Assembly: GCA_028871195.1 (NCBI GenBank)
Contig: JAGWNT010000010.1
Span: forward strand, 1-58,054
Direction of reading: 5' to 3'
Source of the DNA: REEB85 sp018971455
Lineage (GTDB): Bacteria; Pseudomonadota; Alphaproteobacteria; Acetobacterales; Acetobacteraceae
DNA: 58,054 bases
Shown: piece by piece, positions 43,694 to 52,081 of the stretch
How the letters are laid out: each line of letters begins with the position of its first letter
Numbering within the stretch: position 1 is the stretch's first letter
Program-made: the position numbers and the translations under genes
Notes under the pieces: model-generated
Seen by the model: only the letters and a program-made list of their open reading frames with translations
The model's database searches: none
Told to the model about the DNA's origin: nothing

Positions 43694-44671
43694 TCACCGG
43701 CCGGCCGACGGCGCCAGCATCGGCTTCAGCAAACGGCCCGCGGCGAAGTCGGCGAAGGTCGCCTCTAGCTCGTCGAGGCCGCATTCGCGGTCCACCAATG
43801 TGGCGAACGCGTCCTGGTTGGCGCGCAGCAGCGCCAGATTCCCGGCGTAGTCGCCGATCGGAAAGTAGAATGAGCGCAGCATCCAGAAATCCTTGCGGCG
43901 GATGGCACGATTCTCCTGCAACGGCCAGGGCGTGCTGCTTTCGCCGAGCAGGACGCAGACGCCATGCGGCGCCACCGCCTCGATGCCGGCCTGCCGCGCC
44001 GCTGCCGCACCGCTGCTCTCCAGCACGAGGGGAAAACGGCCCTCGCCCGGCGACCAGGGCGTGGCGCCGAGCCGGCACGCGGCGTCCATCCGGTACGGCT
44101 GCGGCTCGCTGACATGAATGGGGCCGAACCCCATCGCCTGCGCGACCAGAATGGCGCCGAGGCCGATCGGCCCCGCCCCCAGCACCAGCACCGGGCCGGC
44201 CGGTGCGATGACCCGCCCGGCCAGGCGGATGGCGTGCGCGGTGGTGCCGATCGTGTCCAGCAGGAGGGCGGCGAGCGCATCGGGCACGTCGTCGGGAACC
44301 GGCAGCAGGCAGCGGCGTGGAACGTCCAGCGTCTCGGCATAGCCGCCCGGCCGGTTCCAGCCGATCAGCGGCGGATCGGCCTCGCACAGATGCGTCTGGC
44401 CGGCCTTGCAGGCCGCGCAGGTGCCGCAGAAGACCGGGATGTACACCAGCACGCGCGCGCCGTGCAGCGGATCGCCCTCGGCCTCGACGGTGCCGAGGAT
44501 TTCGTGGCCGGGGGTCCAGGACGCGCCGTCGCGAAACAGCCGCAGGTCGCTGCCGCACAGGGCGCAGCGGCGCACGCGGACCCGCAATTCCCCCTCCGCC
44601 GGCGCCGATTGGGCCGCCTCGGCCACCGCGATACGCCGTTCGCCGAGGAACTCTGCTTTGCGCATGGTCAT
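43694..44671 (-). CDS. Zinc-dependent alcohol dehydrogenase (MDR family)
   Basis: A 325-residue medium-chain dehydrogenase. The catalytic Zn ligands are in RRCALCGSDLRLF and TPGHEILG; the structural zinc loop is partial, FCGTCAACKAGQTHLC, with four cysteines. NAD-binding Rossmann motif: VLVLGAGPIGLGA. The usual substrates are polyols or secondary alcohols (threonine/sorbitol dehydrogenase-like). It overlaps the sugar-permease gene by four bases (ATGA), so it probably oxidises whatever this importer brings in, giving a ketose for the kinase and aldolase encoded across the divergent promoter. Confidence 0.86.
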   Translation of the reverse strand: MTMRKAEFLGERRIAVAEAAQSAPAEGELRVRVRRCALCGSDLRLFRDGASWTPGHEILGTVEAEGDPLHGARVLVYIPVFCGTCAACKAGQTHLCEADPPLIGWNRPGGYAETLDVPRRCLLPVPDDVPDALAALLLDTIGTTAHAIRLAGRVIAPAGPVLVLGAGPIGLGAILVAQAMGFGPIHVSEPQPYRMDAACRLGATPWSPGEGRFPLVLESSGAAAARQAGIEAVAPHGVCVLLGESSTPWPLQENRAIRRKDFWMLRSFYFPIGDYAGNLALLRANQDAFATLVDRECGLDELEATFADFAAGRLLKPMLAPSAGR

Positions 44672-45489
44672 CCTTTCACCGCCCCTGCGGCCAGCCCCGC
44701 GGCCAGCCGCTTCTGCACCGCCAATGCGAGCACCAAGGGCGGCAGCGCGATCAGCGTCGCGGCGGCCATCAGCGCCCCCCAATCGGTCACGCCCTCGCCG
44801 ACGAAGTTGAACGAGGCGACAATCAGCGTCTTGGTGCGGAAGCCGGAGAGCACCAGGGCGAACAGGAAGTAGTTCCAGGTGAAGACGAAGGCGAGGATGG
44901 CCGCCACCACCACGCCGGGTGCCGCGATCGGCAGGGCGACCCGCAGCAGCACCGCAAGCTCGCTGCACCCGTCGATCTGCGCCGCCTCGACCAGGGCGCG
45001 CGGCAATGCGTCGAAGGCGGGCAGCATGACCCACACCACCAGCGGCAGCGCGATGACGGCATGGGTCGCGATCAGCACCCAGTAGGTATCGATGGCGCCG
45101 GCCGCCGAGAACATGACGAACCACGGCAGCAGGAACAGCGCGCCCGGCGCCATGCGCGCGGCCAGCATCAGCACCGCCGGCCATTCCATGCGGTTCCACG
45201 AGACGGCGAATGCCGCCGGCACGCCGAGGGCGAGCCCCAGCGCGGTCGCGCCGAGCGCCACCACCAGGCTGTTGAGCGCGTAGCGGGCGAAGGCCATGGT
45301 CTGCAGAAGCGTCACGTAATTCGCCAGCGTCGGGCGGAACAGCAGCTGCGGCGGATAGGCGGTCACCGCCGTCGAATCCTTGAAGCTGCCGGTCACCATC
45401 CAGGCGATCGGCAGCAGCACGACGAGGGCGGCGAGGGTGAGCTGCGCGCCGGTGCCGATTGCCGCAAGGCGGCCGCGCTCGCCTACCAT
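44668..45489 (-). CDS. Carbohydrate ABC transporter permease (MalG-like)
   Basis: A 273-residue permease with six hydrophobic segments. The ATPase-contact loop ALVEAAQIDGCSELAVLLRV is the EAA motif of the MalG/UgpE group. I placed the start at ATG 45489, overlapping the upstream permease gene by seven bases. The protein ends VQKRLAAGLAAGAVKG, as in many MalG homologues. Pairs with the MalF-like permease. Confidence 0.9.
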   Translation of the reverse strand: MVGERGRLAAIGTGAQLTLAALVVLLPIAWMVTGSFKDSTAVTAYPPQLLFRPTLANYVTLLQTMAFARYALNSLVVALGATALGLALGVPAAFAVSWNRMEWPAVLMLAARMAPGALFLLPWFVMFSAAGAIDTYWVLIATHAVIALPLVVWVMLPAFDALPRALVEAAQIDGCSELAVLLRVALPIAAPGVVVAAILAFVFTWNYFLFALVLSGFRTKTLIVASFNFVGEGVTDWGALMAAATLIALPPLVLALAVQKRLAAGLAAGAVKG

Positions 45490-46400
45490 GCCGAGGCCCG
45501 CCGCAGCCGCACCATCATCAGCACCGCGCCGAACACGACCAGCGTGAGGGTGATCATCAGCGCGGTGGCATAGCCGATGTCGAGAAAGACGAAGCCCTGC
45601 TTGAAGGCATAGATGTTCAGCGTCTCCGATGCGTGGCCCGGCCCGCCCTCGGTGGTGATGTAGATGATGTCGAAATAGCGCAGCAGATCGACGCTGCGCA
45701 GCGTCGCCGCGGTGATCAGGCTCGGCCGCAGCAGCGGCAGGGTGACGTGCCAGAACCGCGCGACACCGCGCGCGCCGTCGATCGCCGCGGCCTCGAACAC
45801 GTCGGCCGGCAGCGTCTGCAACCCGGCCAGCACGATCAGCGCGACGAACGGCGCCCATTGCCAGGTGTCGATGACCGCCACCACCGCCAGCACCCAGTCG
45901 GGCGAGGCGAGCCACAGCGCCGGCGGCAGGCCGAGTGCCTGCAGCAGCCAGTTGGCCACGCCGAGCGTCGGGTCGAGAATGACCAGCCACATCATGCCGA
46001 CCACCACGGGCGGCATGACGAAGGGCGAGACAAGCAGCGTGCGCACCAGGCCGCGCAGCCGGCGCACCCGGTTCAGCAGCAGCGCCAGATAAAGGCCGAG
46101 CCCGAGCTGGAGCGCCAGCGCCACCACGTAGAGCTCGAGCGTGACGCGCAGCCCGTTCCAGAAGCCGGCGCTGTGGAGCACGTGCGCATAATTGGCGAGC
46201 CCGGCGAAATGCGGCGGCGTGCCGAAGCGGAAGGACTGAAAGCCGAGCCAGATCGCGTAGAGCAGCGGAAAGCCGACCATGGCGGCGACGAAAAGCAGCG
46301 CCGGCGTCAGCATCCAGCGAAAGGCACGGCGCCCGCGCCTGTGCCGCGCGGAGGGAGCGCGCGGCACTCCCCCCGTGGTCGGCGCGAGCGTCACGCCCAT
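45483..46400 (-). CDS. Carbohydrate ABC transporter permease (MalF-like)
   Basis: A 305-residue permease. A basic N-terminal tail precedes WMLTPALLFVAAMVGFPLLY, the first membrane segment; the EAA loop appears as FEAAAIDGARGVARFWHVTLP. It forms the sugar channel with the MalG-like protein. It starts 29 bases after the stop of the binding-protein gene. No ATPase gene is found in the operon. Confidence 0.9.
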   Translation of the reverse strand: MGVTLAPTTGGVPRAPSARHRRGRRAFRWMLTPALLFVAAMVGFPLLYAIWLGFQSFRFGTPPHFAGLANYAHVLHSAGFWNGLRVTLELYVVALALQLGLGLYLALLLNRVRRLRGLVRTLLVSPFVMPPVVVGMMWLVILDPTLGVANWLLQALGLPPALWLASPDWVLAVVAVIDTWQWAPFVALIVLAGLQTLPADVFEAAAIDGARGVARFWHVTLPLLRPSLITAATLRSVDLLRYFDIIYITTEGGPGHASETLNIYAFKQGFVFLDIGYATALMITLTLVVFGAVLMMVRLRRASAW

Positions 46401-46429
46401 CGCCCTTCGCCCCCGCCCCTCGGCCCGTG

Positions 46430-47731
46430 CTACCGGGCCGCGATCATGCCGGCGAGCCCCTTATCCGCCGCGCAGGCCGCATCATGCGCGCTGGCCTGTC
46501 CGAGCAGGACCTTGTCCACCGCGTCGCCGATGAACTCGCGCGCCTGCGGCTGGCGCACCAGCGGCGGGCCGACCTCGCTCGTGCCGGTGCTGCCGATCAC
46601 GTTGAGAAGATGCGCCCAGTCCTGCCGCACCGGCAATTCGCGCAGCCACGCCTGATAGGCCGCGCCGTCGGCGACGGAGGCCCGCGGCGGGGCGATGCCG
46701 CCCAGCGCCAGCTTCGCCTGCATCTCCTTGCTGGTCGCCCATTGCAGGAACAGCCAGGCCGCGGCCTGGTGGCGGGAGAAGGCGGAGATGGAAAGCCCCC
46801 AGCCGATCACCGTCGGCTTCGAGCCGCCGGGGCCGGGCGGCAGGAGCATCACGCCGGTGTCCTTCTGGCGGGCGGGGAACTTCATGATGTCGCCGAACTC
46901 GTTGCTCGACTCGAAGGCCATGGCGGCGCGGCCCTGGCCGTAGAGCTGGCTGATCTGCAGGAAGCTGTCATTGACGGCGCCGGGCGGTCCGAAGCGGCGC
47001 AGCATGTCGGCATACCAGCCGATCGCCTTCTCGCCGGCCGGGCTGCACAAATTCGGCTTGCCGGCCGCATCGAAATAATCGGTGCCGAAATTATGCAGCA
47101 CGTTGCTGAAGGTGTACGGCAGCGCCGGCTTCAGCCCGCGCGTCGTCCAGGGAATCATCGCCGGTTCGCAGGTCTTGATCTTCGCCGCGGCGGCGGCCAG
47201 CGCGTCCAGGCTGGTGGGCGGCGCGATGCCGCATTTGGCGAACACATCCTTGCGGTAGAAGACGATCGGCCCCTCGATGTTGAGGGGAATGCCGTCAAGC
47301 CGGTTGGCGAAGGTCTCGCCGGCCACCAGGGCATGGCTGAGATCGGCAAAATCATAGGCGGGGTCGGTGGCGCCGGGGGCCGCCTTCAGCGGCGTGAGGT
47401 CCGCATACCAGCCGGCGCGCGCATAGAGCCGCCCCTCGATCGATTTCAGCGACATGAACACGTCAACGCCGGGGCTTTTGGATTGCAGCATCGTCACCAG
47501 GCGCTGGCGCATCTGCTGTTCCTGGAACGTGTCCACCCGCACGGTGATGCCGGTCAGCTTCTCGAAGGCCGGGATGTCCTTGACCACCTGGTTCGACCAC
47601 GGGTGGTTCTCGGTCAGGAAGTTGATCGTCTCGCCCTTATGGGCCTGCCAGTCGAAGCCCTGCGCCCGCGCGGCGGTGCCGGACAGGGCTGCGAGCATCA
47701 CCATCAGCCAGCGGATGCTTCGTGTGCGCAT
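46430..47731 (-). CDS. Extracellular sugar-binding protein (ABC transporter, family 1)
   Basis: A periplasmic protein of 433 residues. Signal peptide: RTRSIRWLMVMLAALSG ending ARAQG (cleavage about residue 24). The mature protein starts INFLTENHPWSNQVVKDIP and has IPLNIEGPIVFYRKDVFAKC and the QGRAAMAFESSNEF segment usual in SBP_bac_1 proteins for sugars and polyols. First gene of the importer/dehydrogenase operon and divergent from the DeoR-type regulator. The ligand is unknown; polyol is my inference from the dehydrogenase partner. Confidence 0.9.
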   Translation of the reverse strand: MRTRSIRWLMVMLAALSGTAARAQGFDWQAHKGETINFLTENHPWSNQVVKDIPAFEKLTGITVRVDTFQEQQMRQRLVTMLQSKSPGVDVFMSLKSIEGRLYARAGWYADLTPLKAAPGATDPAYDFADLSHALVAGETFANRLDGIPLNIEGPIVFYRKDVFAKCGIAPPTSLDALAAAAAKIKTCEPAMIPWTTRGLKPALPYTFSNVLHNFGTDYFDAAGKPNLCSPAGEKAIGWYADMLRRFGPPGAVNDSFLQISQLYGQGRAAMAFESSNEFGDIMKFPARQKDTGVMLLPPGPGGSKPTVIGWGLSISAFSRHQAAAWLFLQWATSKEMQAKLALGGIAPPRASVADGAAYQAWLRELPVRQDWAHLLNVIGSTGTSEVGPPLVRQPQAREFIGDAVDKVLLGQASAHDAACAADKGLAGMIAAR

Positions 47732-47848
47732 GGTCGTCTCTCCCCCTTGGCTCGCGCCGTTCCCGGCTTTTGTGCCCGCCCCGCCCGGCTCCCCCGCAAG
47801 GAGGCTGCGGGCCGCGCAGGATCAGGCTTGCGCGAGGTTAGGCTTGCG

Positions 47849-47881
47849 CTTTCGCAATCGCAAGTTATTTTCGTTATCGCA
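47849..47881. promoter_or_regulatory. Direct-repeat candidate operator between the importer and the DeoR-type regulator
   Basis: CTTTCGCAATCGCA at 47849-47862 and TTTTCGTTATCGCA at 47868-47881 match in 11 of 14 positions with a 19-base period, in the 170-base divergent region just before the regulator start (47902). DeoR/GlpR-type proteins typically bind TTCG-containing repeats, so this may be the operator for both operons. Confidence 0.5.
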
Positions 47882-47901
47882 TATCAAGCGAGAGGCACCG
47901 C

Positions 47902-48705
47902 GTGCGAAGACCCGCGCCCCACGCCGAAGACGACGCCCCCCTCGCCGGCACGGCCGCGCGCCAGCAGCGGATTCTGCAGCTGCTGCAGGCCCAGGGCTAT
48001 GTGGCGATCGAGGATCTGGCGGCGCGCTTTCGGGTTTCGCCGCAGACGCTGCGCAGCGATCTGCGTGATCTGTCCGCGCGCGGGCTGGCGCGGCGCCACC
48101 ATGGCGGCGCCAGCGTGGCGACCAGCGCCGCCAATACCGACTACGCGCTGCGCCACGTCGAGAACGCCGCAGCCAAGGCGGCGATGGCGCGCCGCGCGGC
48201 CCGCATGGTGGCCGACAATGCCACCGTCTTCCTGACCCTCGGCACCACCATCGAGGCGGCGGCAGCGGCACTTTGCGGCCATCGCGGCCTGCATGCGGTC
48301 ACCAACAGCACGGCCGCCGCCGCCCTGCTCGGCACGGAGCCGGGCGTCACGGTCCATCTCACCGGCGGGATGGTGCAGACCCGCAACGGCGGCCTCACCG
48401 GGCCCGCCGCCGTGGAAGGTGCTGCGCGCTACCGGGCCGATATCCTGCTGATGAGCGTCGGCGCCATCAGCGCCGATGGCTGGCTGCTCGACTACCACGA
48501 TGACGAGGTCGCCGTGGCGCGCGCCATGTTCGCCAATGCCGCCCGCACCGTCGTGCTCGCCGACCACAGCAAATTCGCCCGCACCGCGCGCTGCAAGATG
48601 TTCCACCTGCGCGACGTCGCGGCCCTGGTCACCGACGCGCCCCTGCCCCCCGCGCTGGCCGACATCGCGCAGGCGGCCGGGCTCGCCGTGGAGATCGCCG
48701 CGTGA
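47902..48705 (+). CDS. DeoR/GlpR family transcriptional regulator
   Basis: A 267-residue repressor. The DeoR helix-turn-helix is RQQRILQLLQAQGYVAIEDL with FRVSPQTLRSDLRDLSARGL and RRHHGGA as the wing. The C-terminal sugar-phosphate sensor domain has FLTLGTTIEAAA and DHSKFARTAR, where the phosphate is held. The start is GTG 47902 with GAGAGG upstream. Such repressors respond to the phosphorylated sugar made by the kinase encoded next, with whose start its stop overlaps (GTGA). Confidence 0.92.
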   Translation: MRRPAPHAEDDAPLAGTAARQQRILQLLQAQGYVAIEDLAARFRVSPQTLRSDLRDLSARGLARRHHGGASVATSAANTDYALRHVENAAAKAAMARRAARMVADNATVFLTLGTTIEAAAAALCGHRGLHAVTNSTAAAALLGTEPGVTVHLTGGMVQTRNGGLTGPAAVEGAARYRADILLMSVGAISADGWLLDYHDDEVAVARAMFANAARTVVLADHSKFARTARCKMFHLRDVAALVTDAPLPPALADIAQAAGLAVEIAA

Positions 48706-49655
48706 CGCCGCAGCCGGGCCCTGCCCCGGCCGCGCCGGCGCGGGTCGTCTGCGTCGGCATCGCGGTGCTCGACCGCATCTACCGCGTCGCGTCCCTGCCC
48801 GACGGGCCCGGCAAGCGCTTCGCCACCGGCTTCCTCGAAGCCGGGGGCGGGCCGGCGGCCTCGGCGGCGGTCGCCATCGCCAGATTGGGCGGGGCCGCCG
48901 CACTCTGGGCGCGCATCGGCGACGACGCCGCCGGTGCCGCCATCCGCGCCGGGCTGGTGGCCGAGCATGTCGAGGCCGGTTTCCTCCGCGCCTGCCCCGG
49001 CGCCCGCTCGGTGACCGCCGCCATCCTGGTCGATCCGGCCGGCGAGCGCAGCATCGTCTCGGATCTCGATCCCGCCCTGCCGACCGACGCCGCCTGGCTG
49101 CCGCTCGACCAGCTCGATCGCGCCGGCGCGCTGCTCGCCGATTGCCGCTGGCCCGAGGGCGCGGGCGCCGCCCTCGCCGCGGCCGCCGCGCGCGGGGTGC
49201 CGGCGGTGCTGGACGCCGACACCATTCCCGATCCCGCCGCCGCCCGGCCGCTCATTGCGCTGGCCAGCCACGTCATCTTCTCCGCACCTGGCCTCGCCCA
49301 GGCCAGCGGCACGGCCGACCCGCAGGCCGGGCTGCTGGCAATGCGCCCGCGGACGCAGGCGTGGCTCGCCGTGACGCTCGGCGGCGCCGGCACGCTCAGC
49401 CTGGAGGAGGGCGGGGTCCGGCACTGGCCCGCCCGGCCGGTTGCCGTGGTGGACACCACCGGCGCCGGCGACGCGTTCCATGGCGCCTTCGCCCTGGCGC
49501 TGGCCGAGCGGCAGCCGCTTGCCGCGGCCATCCGTTTCGCCGCCGGAGCCGCCGCCCTCGCCTGCACGCGGCCGGGCGGGCGGGCCGGCCTGCCCGACCG
49601 CACCGAGCTGACACATTTCCTGAACGCACCAGCCCAGGAACAGGAGCGCACATGA
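48702..49655 (+). CDS. PfkB family carbohydrate kinase
   Basis: A cytoplasmic sugar kinase of 317 residues. Near the N-terminus is VVCVGIAVLDRIYRV with the sugar-binding Asp, then LEAGGGPAASAAVAIARLGG. The C-terminal signature VVDTTGAGDAFHGAFAL contains the catalytic Asp and anion hole. It uses ATP to phosphorylate a ketose or related sugar; fructose, tagatose and sulfofructose kinases belong here. The start is a GTG overlapping the regulator stop. Confidence 0.91.
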   Translation: MTPQPGPAPAAPARVVCVGIAVLDRIYRVASLPDGPGKRFATGFLEAGGGPAASAAVAIARLGGAAALWARIGDDAAGAAIRAGLVAEHVEAGFLRACPGARSVTAAILVDPAGERSIVSDLDPALPTDAAWLPLDQLDRAGALLADCRWPEGAGAALAAAAARGVPAVLDADTIPDPAAARPLIALASHVIFSAPGLAQASGTADPQAGLLAMRPRTQAWLAVTLGGAGTLSLEEGGVRHWPARPVAVVDTTGAGDAFHGAFALALAERQPLAAAIRFAAGAAALACTRPGGRAGLPDRTELTHFLNAPAQEQERT

Positions 49656-50653
49656 CCGCCATCACGCCGGGCTATTCGTCGCCGTCCCACCTGACGCCGG
49701 GAAAATCCTGGGGCATGCGGCGCCTCGCCGATGCCTCCGGCCGCTTCCGCATGCTGGCGATCGACCAGCGCCCGCCGATCATGGACATGATCCGCACCCG
49801 CACCGGGGCGGCGCCGCGTTTCGGGCAGACCGCCGAGGTCAAGCGCCTGCTCGCCGAGACGCTCGCGCCATCCGCCTCGGCGGTCCTCGTGGACCCGGTA
49901 TGGGGATACGACGCGTGCGCCGCCCATCTGCGCGCCGATCGCGGCCTGATCCTGACCCTGGAGGACCACGCCTTTGCCGACGGCCCGGGCGGGCGGCGCA
50001 GCGCGTGGATCGAAGGATGGACGCCCCAGCGCATCCGGCGGGCCGGCGGAGATGCGGTGAAGCTGCTCGCCTGGCTTCGCCCCGATGCCGATCCTGTGGT
50101 CACCGCCCACCAGCTCGCCGTGGTCGCGGCCACGGGCGAGGCCTGCCGGACGGAGGACATCCCCTTCGTCTGCGAGCTGCTGCTCTACCCCTTCGCCAGC
50201 ACGGCCGGCATCGGCACGGATTATGCCTCCGACCCGGCGCGCCGGCCGGAGATGGTGCGGGAATCGGTCGCGGCCCTGGTCGCGCCGACCTATGGCGTCG
50301 ATCTGTGGAAACTCGAAAGCCCGCTGCCGCCGGAGCACGTGCCCGATCCGGACGGGCCGGAGGCGGCGCCGGTTCAGGCGCTGTTTGACGAGCTCGGCAA
50401 GACCGTGCGCGGGCCCTGGGTGATGCTGAGCGGCGGCGCCGATCTCGCGCGCTTCCTGCGCGTGCTGACCTACGCCTATCGCGCCGGAGCGAGCGGCTTC
50501 CTGGCCGGGCGAACCATCTGGGCCGCGGCTTTCGCCGGCTATCCCGACCTCGCCGCCGTGCGCGCGGCGCTGGCCGGGCCGTCATGCGCGGCGCTGGACC
50601 GCCTCAACGAACTGACGGAGCGGCTGGCCCGGCCCTGGCAGACCTGCCCCTGA
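49652..50653 (+). CDS. Class I aldolase, tagatose-1,6-bisphosphate aldolase/LacD family
   Basis: A 333-residue TIM-barrel aldolase of the DeoC/LacD type. MLAIDQRPPIMDM is the usual first strand; the Schiff-base Lys is probably in YGVDLWKLESPLP and a second Lys is in DAVKLLAWLRP. VMLSGGADLARFLRVL and GFLAGRTIWA match the phosphate-binding end of LacD/YihT. It would split a ketose phosphate into a triose phosphate and an aldehyde. ATGA overlap with the kinase gene. The sulfosugar aldolase YihT is a relative, but no sulfoquinovose genes are here. Confidence 0.84.
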   Translation: MTAITPGYSSPSHLTPGKSWGMRRLADASGRFRMLAIDQRPPIMDMIRTRTGAAPRFGQTAEVKRLLAETLAPSASAVLVDPVWGYDACAAHLRADRGLILTLEDHAFADGPGGRRSAWIEGWTPQRIRRAGGDAVKLLAWLRPDADPVVTAHQLAVVAATGEACRTEDIPFVCELLLYPFASTAGIGTDYASDPARRPEMVRESVAALVAPTYGVDLWKLESPLPPEHVPDPDGPEAAPVQALFDELGKTVRGPWVMLSGGADLARFLRVLTYAYRAGASGFLAGRTIWAAAFAGYPDLAAVRAALAGPSCAALDRLNELTERLARPWQTCP

Positions 50654-50749
50654 TCGCCGCCCTCCGCGCCCTGGCGGCCGGCCGGTGACGGCGAGGGAGG
50701 GCGCGCGCCGGCCCGGAGGGCGATCGGATCGGCCCGGGTGCAGGACCGG

Positions 50750-51472
50750 CTAGAAATGCGTGGTCAGCGCGGTCAGCCAGGCTGGCGAGGCGTTGACCAG
50801 GACGGTTTCGAGCTGCCGGTCCAGCCCGGTGAGGATCAGTGCCGCGACGGCGAGCGACGCCGAGCCGAGTAGCATTTTCCCGCCCTTGCCGATGTCCATC
50901 ATGCGGCCGCGCCAGCGCGCCAGCACCTCGCGCGACAGCCCGCCGACCAGCACCAGCGGCAGCGCGGCGCCGAGCCCGAAGGCGACCATTACGCCCGCGA
51001 CGCCGCCGAGGTCCCGCCCCTGGGCGGCCAGCACCGATGCGGCGCCCAGCGTCGGGCCGACGCAGGGGCTCCAGACCGCGCCGAGCAGCAGGCCGACGGC
51101 GAACTGCCCGCCGAGGCCGGACGGCGCCAGGCGCTGCAGCAGCGCGTTGGCGCCGTTGCCCAGCCCGCCGGTGGCGAGCGCGAAGCGCTGTTGCAGCGCG
51201 CCGCTGAGCAGCACCACGCCGACCAGCCCGAGCAGCACCGCCGCGGCGCTGCGCACCCAGTCGCCCTCCAGCCCCAGCGAGAAGCCGATGGTGGCAATGA
51301 ACAGGCCGATGGCGACGAAGGAGATCACCAGCCCGCCGGCGAGCGCGATGGCGCCATGGCGGTGCGCCGAGACCGCCGGCGCGAAGATCAGCGGCAGTAC
51401 CGGCAGAACGCAGGGCGACAGGACCGAGAGCAGGCCGGCGACAAAGCCGAAACCGAGGGTCGCGAGGCCCAT
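50750..51472 (-). CDS. ccdA: Cytochrome c biogenesis/thiol-disulfide transmembrane protein CcdA
   Basis: A 240-residue inner-membrane protein with six hydrophobic segments. The two transmembrane cysteines that shuttle electrons lie in LSVLSPCVLPVLP (residue ~21) and AVWSPCVGPTLGA. CcdA carries reducing power from cytoplasmic thioredoxin to periplasmic thiol proteins. It follows the secreted thioredoxin gene by seven bases; the pair is driven by a promoter of the same type as the bufferin operon. It converges with the aldolase gene. Confidence 0.92.
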   Translation of the reverse strand: MGLATLGFGFVAGLLSVLSPCVLPVLPLIFAPAVSAHRHGAIALAGGLVISFVAIGLFIATIGFSLGLEGDWVRSAAAVLLGLVGVVLLSGALQQRFALATGGLGNGANALLQRLAPSGLGGQFAVGLLLGAVWSPCVGPTLGAASVLAAQGRDLGGVAGVMVAFGLGAALPLVLVGGLSREVLARWRGRMMDIGKGGKMLLGSASLAVAALILTGLDRQLETVLVNASPAWLTALTTHF

Positions 51473-51479
51473 GGCGGGG

Positions 51480-51896
51480 TCAGCTCAGGCTCTTGGCGAG
51501 CAGCGCCTTGATCGCCGCGGGATCGGTTTCACCGACGGTGACGCCGCGCAGATCGGCGCCGTGGAAGACCACCAGCGTGCTCTGCATCCGCGCCCCGAAG
51601 GCGCGGACGACGTCTTTCTGGCTGTCGAAATCGACGCGCAGGATGACCAGGCCCTTGAATTGCGGCGTGGCGGCGAGACGGTCGATGATCGGCTTCTGCT
51701 GCGCGCAGGTCGGGCACCAGGTGGCGAAGATTTCCACCAGGATCGGCTCGCCCTTGGCCTGGGCGGCCTTGAATTGCTGCTCGGTGAAGTGGGTTTCGGT
51801 GAACGGCACCAGCACCGCGGCGCGCGCGGGCGCGGCGCCCAGCCAGGACAGGCCCAATACCAGCAGCGCGGCGGGCAGCAGGCGGAACAGGCGCAT
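51480..51896 (-). CDS. Secreted thioredoxin-family protein
   Basis: A 138-residue exported protein. A signal peptide (residues 1-26, ending ARAAV) leads to a thioredoxin fold with the active site EIFATWCPTCAQQ (CXXC as CPTC), and the cis-Pro position of thioredoxins replaced by STLVVFH, an unusual point. It should receive electrons from CcdA and reduce periplasmic disulfides, for example in copper-binding or cytochrome proteins. First gene after the GTAACC-type promoter at 51956-51981. Confidence 0.88.
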   Translation of the reverse strand: MRLFRLLPAALLVLGLSWLGAAPARAAVLVPFTETHFTEQQFKAAQAKGEPILVEIFATWCPTCAQQKPIIDRLAATPQFKGLVILRVDFDSQKDVVRAFGARMQSTLVVFHGADLRGVTVGETDPAAIKALLAKSLS

Positions 51897-51955
51897 CGAT
51901 ACTCTCCTTGTGGCAGGCAGGGCGCGACCACCGCCCGGGCCCTCGATGTAGGCTC

Positions 51956-51981
51956 TTCGCGCGAAGTGGGAAGAAGGTTAC
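51956..51981 (-). promoter_or_regulatory. SigF-type ECF promoter for the thioredoxin-ccdA operon
   Basis: Read on the minus strand, GTAACC (51981-51976) is followed by 16 bases and CGAA (51959-51956). This is the -35/-10 arrangement known for Caulobacter SigF promoters. Transcription would start near 51949 and leave a leader of about 53 bases before the thioredoxin ATG at 51896. The same layout occurs on the other strand before bufA. Confidence 0.85.
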
Positions 51982-52081
51982 CCCGTGTTCGGCAGGGTCC
52001 GCCCCGCGCCGGCGCGGCGGGCATGGCCCTTCCGCGCCCGCGCCGGGGCGGATTATAAGGCCGCGTTCGCAGATCGGACCC

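Noticed and set aside
47902..50653. Sulfoquinovose (sulfo-glycolysis) cluster
   Set aside because: Regulator, kinase and aldolase families match, but sulfoquinovosidase, the isomerase and the sulfolactaldehyde reductase are missing, and the dehydrogenase is a zinc MDR enzyme.
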